Shown one piece after another: positions 15,214-16,247 of a DNA stretch of 16,247 bases (position 1 is its first letter; each line of letters starts with the position of its first letter). Both the position numbers and the translations under genes were made by a program. Below the pieces are notes generated by a model. That model saw only the letters and a list, made by a program, of their open reading frames with translations, had not been told where the DNA came from and did not search any database. This DNA is from Azoarcus sp. (GTDB taxonomy: Bacteria; Pseudomonadota; Gammaproteobacteria; Burkholderiales; Rhodocyclaceae): NCBI GenBank assembly GCA_031258035.1, contig JAIRNL010000098.1:1-16247 (forward strand), given 5' to 3'.

Positions 15214-15235
15214 ATTGCCCCATGAATGGAACAAT
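15214..15235. promoter_or_regulatory. Probable LysR operator (interrupted dyad)
   Basis: Two nested inverted pairs, ATTG...CAAT (outer) and CCAT...ATGG (inner), form a 22-bp dyad with 2-nt gaps. It fits the T-N11-A style of LysR recognition sites. Its centre is about 64 bp upstream of the start point expected from the -10 box at 15277, the usual place of a LysR recognition site. Confidence 0.55.
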
Positions 15236-15253
15236 GATACTCAAACGCCCCTG

Positions 15254-15282
15254 TTTATCCCAGACGCTGGAACGCAGATAAT
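15254..15282 (+). promoter_or_regulatory. Candidate promoter of the OYE gene
   Basis: GATAAT (15277-15282) is a five-of-six -10 box. The -35 at the right spacing, TTTATC (15254-15259), is poor, as expected for a promoter that needs an activator such as the divergent LysR protein. Confidence 0.45.
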
Positions 15283-15285
15283 GCC

Positions 15286-15305
15286 TTTCCCGTCATTTCG
15301 GGAAA
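15286..15305. repeat. Inverted repeat at the expected start of the OYE transcript
   Basis: TTTCCCG-tcattt-CGGGAAA is a perfect 7-bp inverted repeat with a 6-nt loop. It lies just after the -10 box and before the ribosome site, so it could be a 5' leader hairpin or a second operator. Confidence 0.45.
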
Positions 15306-15347
15306 ACCCCAGTAACTTCAGCGCACCGCTTTTTCGAGGATTTCAGC

Positions 15348-16247
15348 ATGAGCCAGTTGTTTACCCCTGTCCGTATCGGAAGCCATACCTTGCAAAACCG
15401 TCTCGTCATGGCCCCGATGACCCGCTCCCGCGCCAATGACGACGGCGTTCCGGATGAGTTGGTCGCCACCTATTACACCCAGCGCGCCAGCGCCGGACTC
15501 ATCATCAGCGAGGGCGTTTTTCCCTCGGCGACGGGCAAGGGCTATGTCCGTACCCCGGGAATCTCGACCGAGGCGCAGATCGCGGCCTGGCGGCGCATCA
15601 CGGCGGCCGTGCACGGCGCGGGCGGAAAAATCTTCATGCAGATCATGCACTGCGGGCGCATTTCCCACCCCTCGTTGCTGCCCGATGGCGCGGCGCCCGT
15701 GGCGCCATCCGCCATCCGGCCGGAAGGGCAAACCTGGACATCCGCCGGGCAGCTCGATTACGTCACCCCCCGCGCCCTGCGGACGGAGGAAATCGCGGGC
15801 ATCATCGAGGAATACCGCCTTGCGACCCGCCGCGCCCTGGCTGCCGGGTTCGACGGCGTCGAACTGCATGCCGCCTCCGGCTATCTGCCCGAGCAATTTC
15901 TTGCCTCCGGCAGCAACCAGCGGGAAGACCGATACGGCGGCCCGATCGAAAATCGCGCCCGCTTCATCCTGGAAACGCTGGCTGCGATGGCGGACGAAGC
16001 CGGCGGCGAGCGCGTCGGCATCAAGATTTCGCCAGAGATGAATTTCAACAGCATCACCGACGCCACGCCGCAGGAAACCTACACCTATCTGGTCGAACAA
16101 CTGCGCGGCCTGGGGCTGGCTTATCTGCACGTCGCCCTGTTCGGCGCGCAAACCGATTACCACGCGCTCTTTCGCCCGCGCTTCCAGGGTGCATATCTTC
16201 TGGGCGGCGGACTGGATCGGGACAAGGCCGAAGCCGCGCTGGCTGAA
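15348..16247 (+). CDS. Old-yellow-enzyme family NADH:flavin ene-reductase, 3' end beyond the window
   Basis: OYE-family proteins are FMN-dependent reductases of activated C=C bonds and some nitro compounds. The 300 visible codons cover most of a family member of about 360 residues and stay open to the window edge. Visible parts are LFTPVRIGSHTLQNRLVMAPMTRSRA (FMN site), SEGVFPSATGKGY, QIMHCGR (about 98-104), the active-site segment GVELHAASGYLPEQFL (170-185) and DRYGGPIENRARF. The catalytic Tyr (179) and His174 are present, but the partner normally Asn or His is Ser177. The start at 15348 has GAGGA at 15336-15340. It is divergent from a LysR gene that probably controls it. Closest named types are NemA-like alkene reductases; the substrate is unknown. 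Confidence 0.92.
   Translation, partial: MSQLFTPVRIGSHTLQNRLVMAPMTRSRANDDGVPDELVATYYTQRASAGLIISEGVFPSATGKGYVRTPGISTEAQIAAWRRITAAVHGAGGKIFMQIMHCGRISHPSLLPDGAAPVAPSAIRPEGQTWTSAGQLDYVTPRALRTEEIAGIIEEYRLATRRALAAGFDGVELHAASGYLPEQFLASGSNQREDRYGGPIENRARFILETLAAMADEAGGERVGIKISPEMNFNSITDATPQETYTYLVEQLRGLGLAYLHVALFGAQTDYHALFRPRFQGAYLLGGGLDRDKAEAALAE

Overview
The window is GC-rich, densely coding Gram-negative DNA. An LPS-pathway gene (lpxH), an outer-membrane porin and signal peptides of Gram-negative type are all present. The block cysS / secreted cyclophilin / cytoplasmic cyclophilin / lpxH is, from memory, an arrangement typical of Betaproteobacteria. A c-heme diguanylate cyclase also fits a respiratory betaproteobacterium (Rhodocyclales-like), but the species cannot be fixed from sequence alone. 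No tRNA, rRNA, CRISPR array or intact insertion sequence was seen.

Layout. (1) 1-2727: a 3'-truncated glucokinase (minus) is divergent from a fusion protein (plus) that joins a lactose/cellobiose-type PTS EIIC membrane domain to an EAL c-di-GMP phosphodiesterase. (2) 2741-7643, same strand: an OprD/ChiP-like porin, a membrane diguanylate cyclase with a periplasmic CxxCH heme-c motif, and a YjgR-like (DUF853) HerA-type ATPase. (3) 7759-10300, minus: a NYN nuclease fused to a cold-shock domain, then cysS. (4) 10482-12437, plus: ppiA-like, ppiB and lpxH, behind a good sigma70-like promoter in the gap with cysS. (5) 12438-14110: an accessory-looking stretch holding a strong hairpin, a small four-TM protein (minus), a decayed redoxin fragment (minus) and a conserved hypothetical protein (minus). 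(6) 14184-16247: a LysR regulator (minus) divergent from an old-yellow-enzyme ene-reductase that runs off the window. A dyad sits where a LysR activator site should be.

How the genes may work together. The most interesting part is 1-6132. A sugar-transporter-like domain hard-wired to a c-di-GMP phosphodiesterase sits next to a sugar kinase and an outer-membrane porin. It is followed directly by a c-di-GMP synthase with a heme-type periplasmic sensor. This would be a compact module setting c-di-GMP by sugar (degradation) and redox or gas state (synthesis). The domains and motifs are read from the sequence; the joint signalling role is inference. The cysS-lpxH block is housekeeping. The LysR/OYE pair is a conventional divergent regulator-target unit, with an unusual active-site residue in the enzyme.
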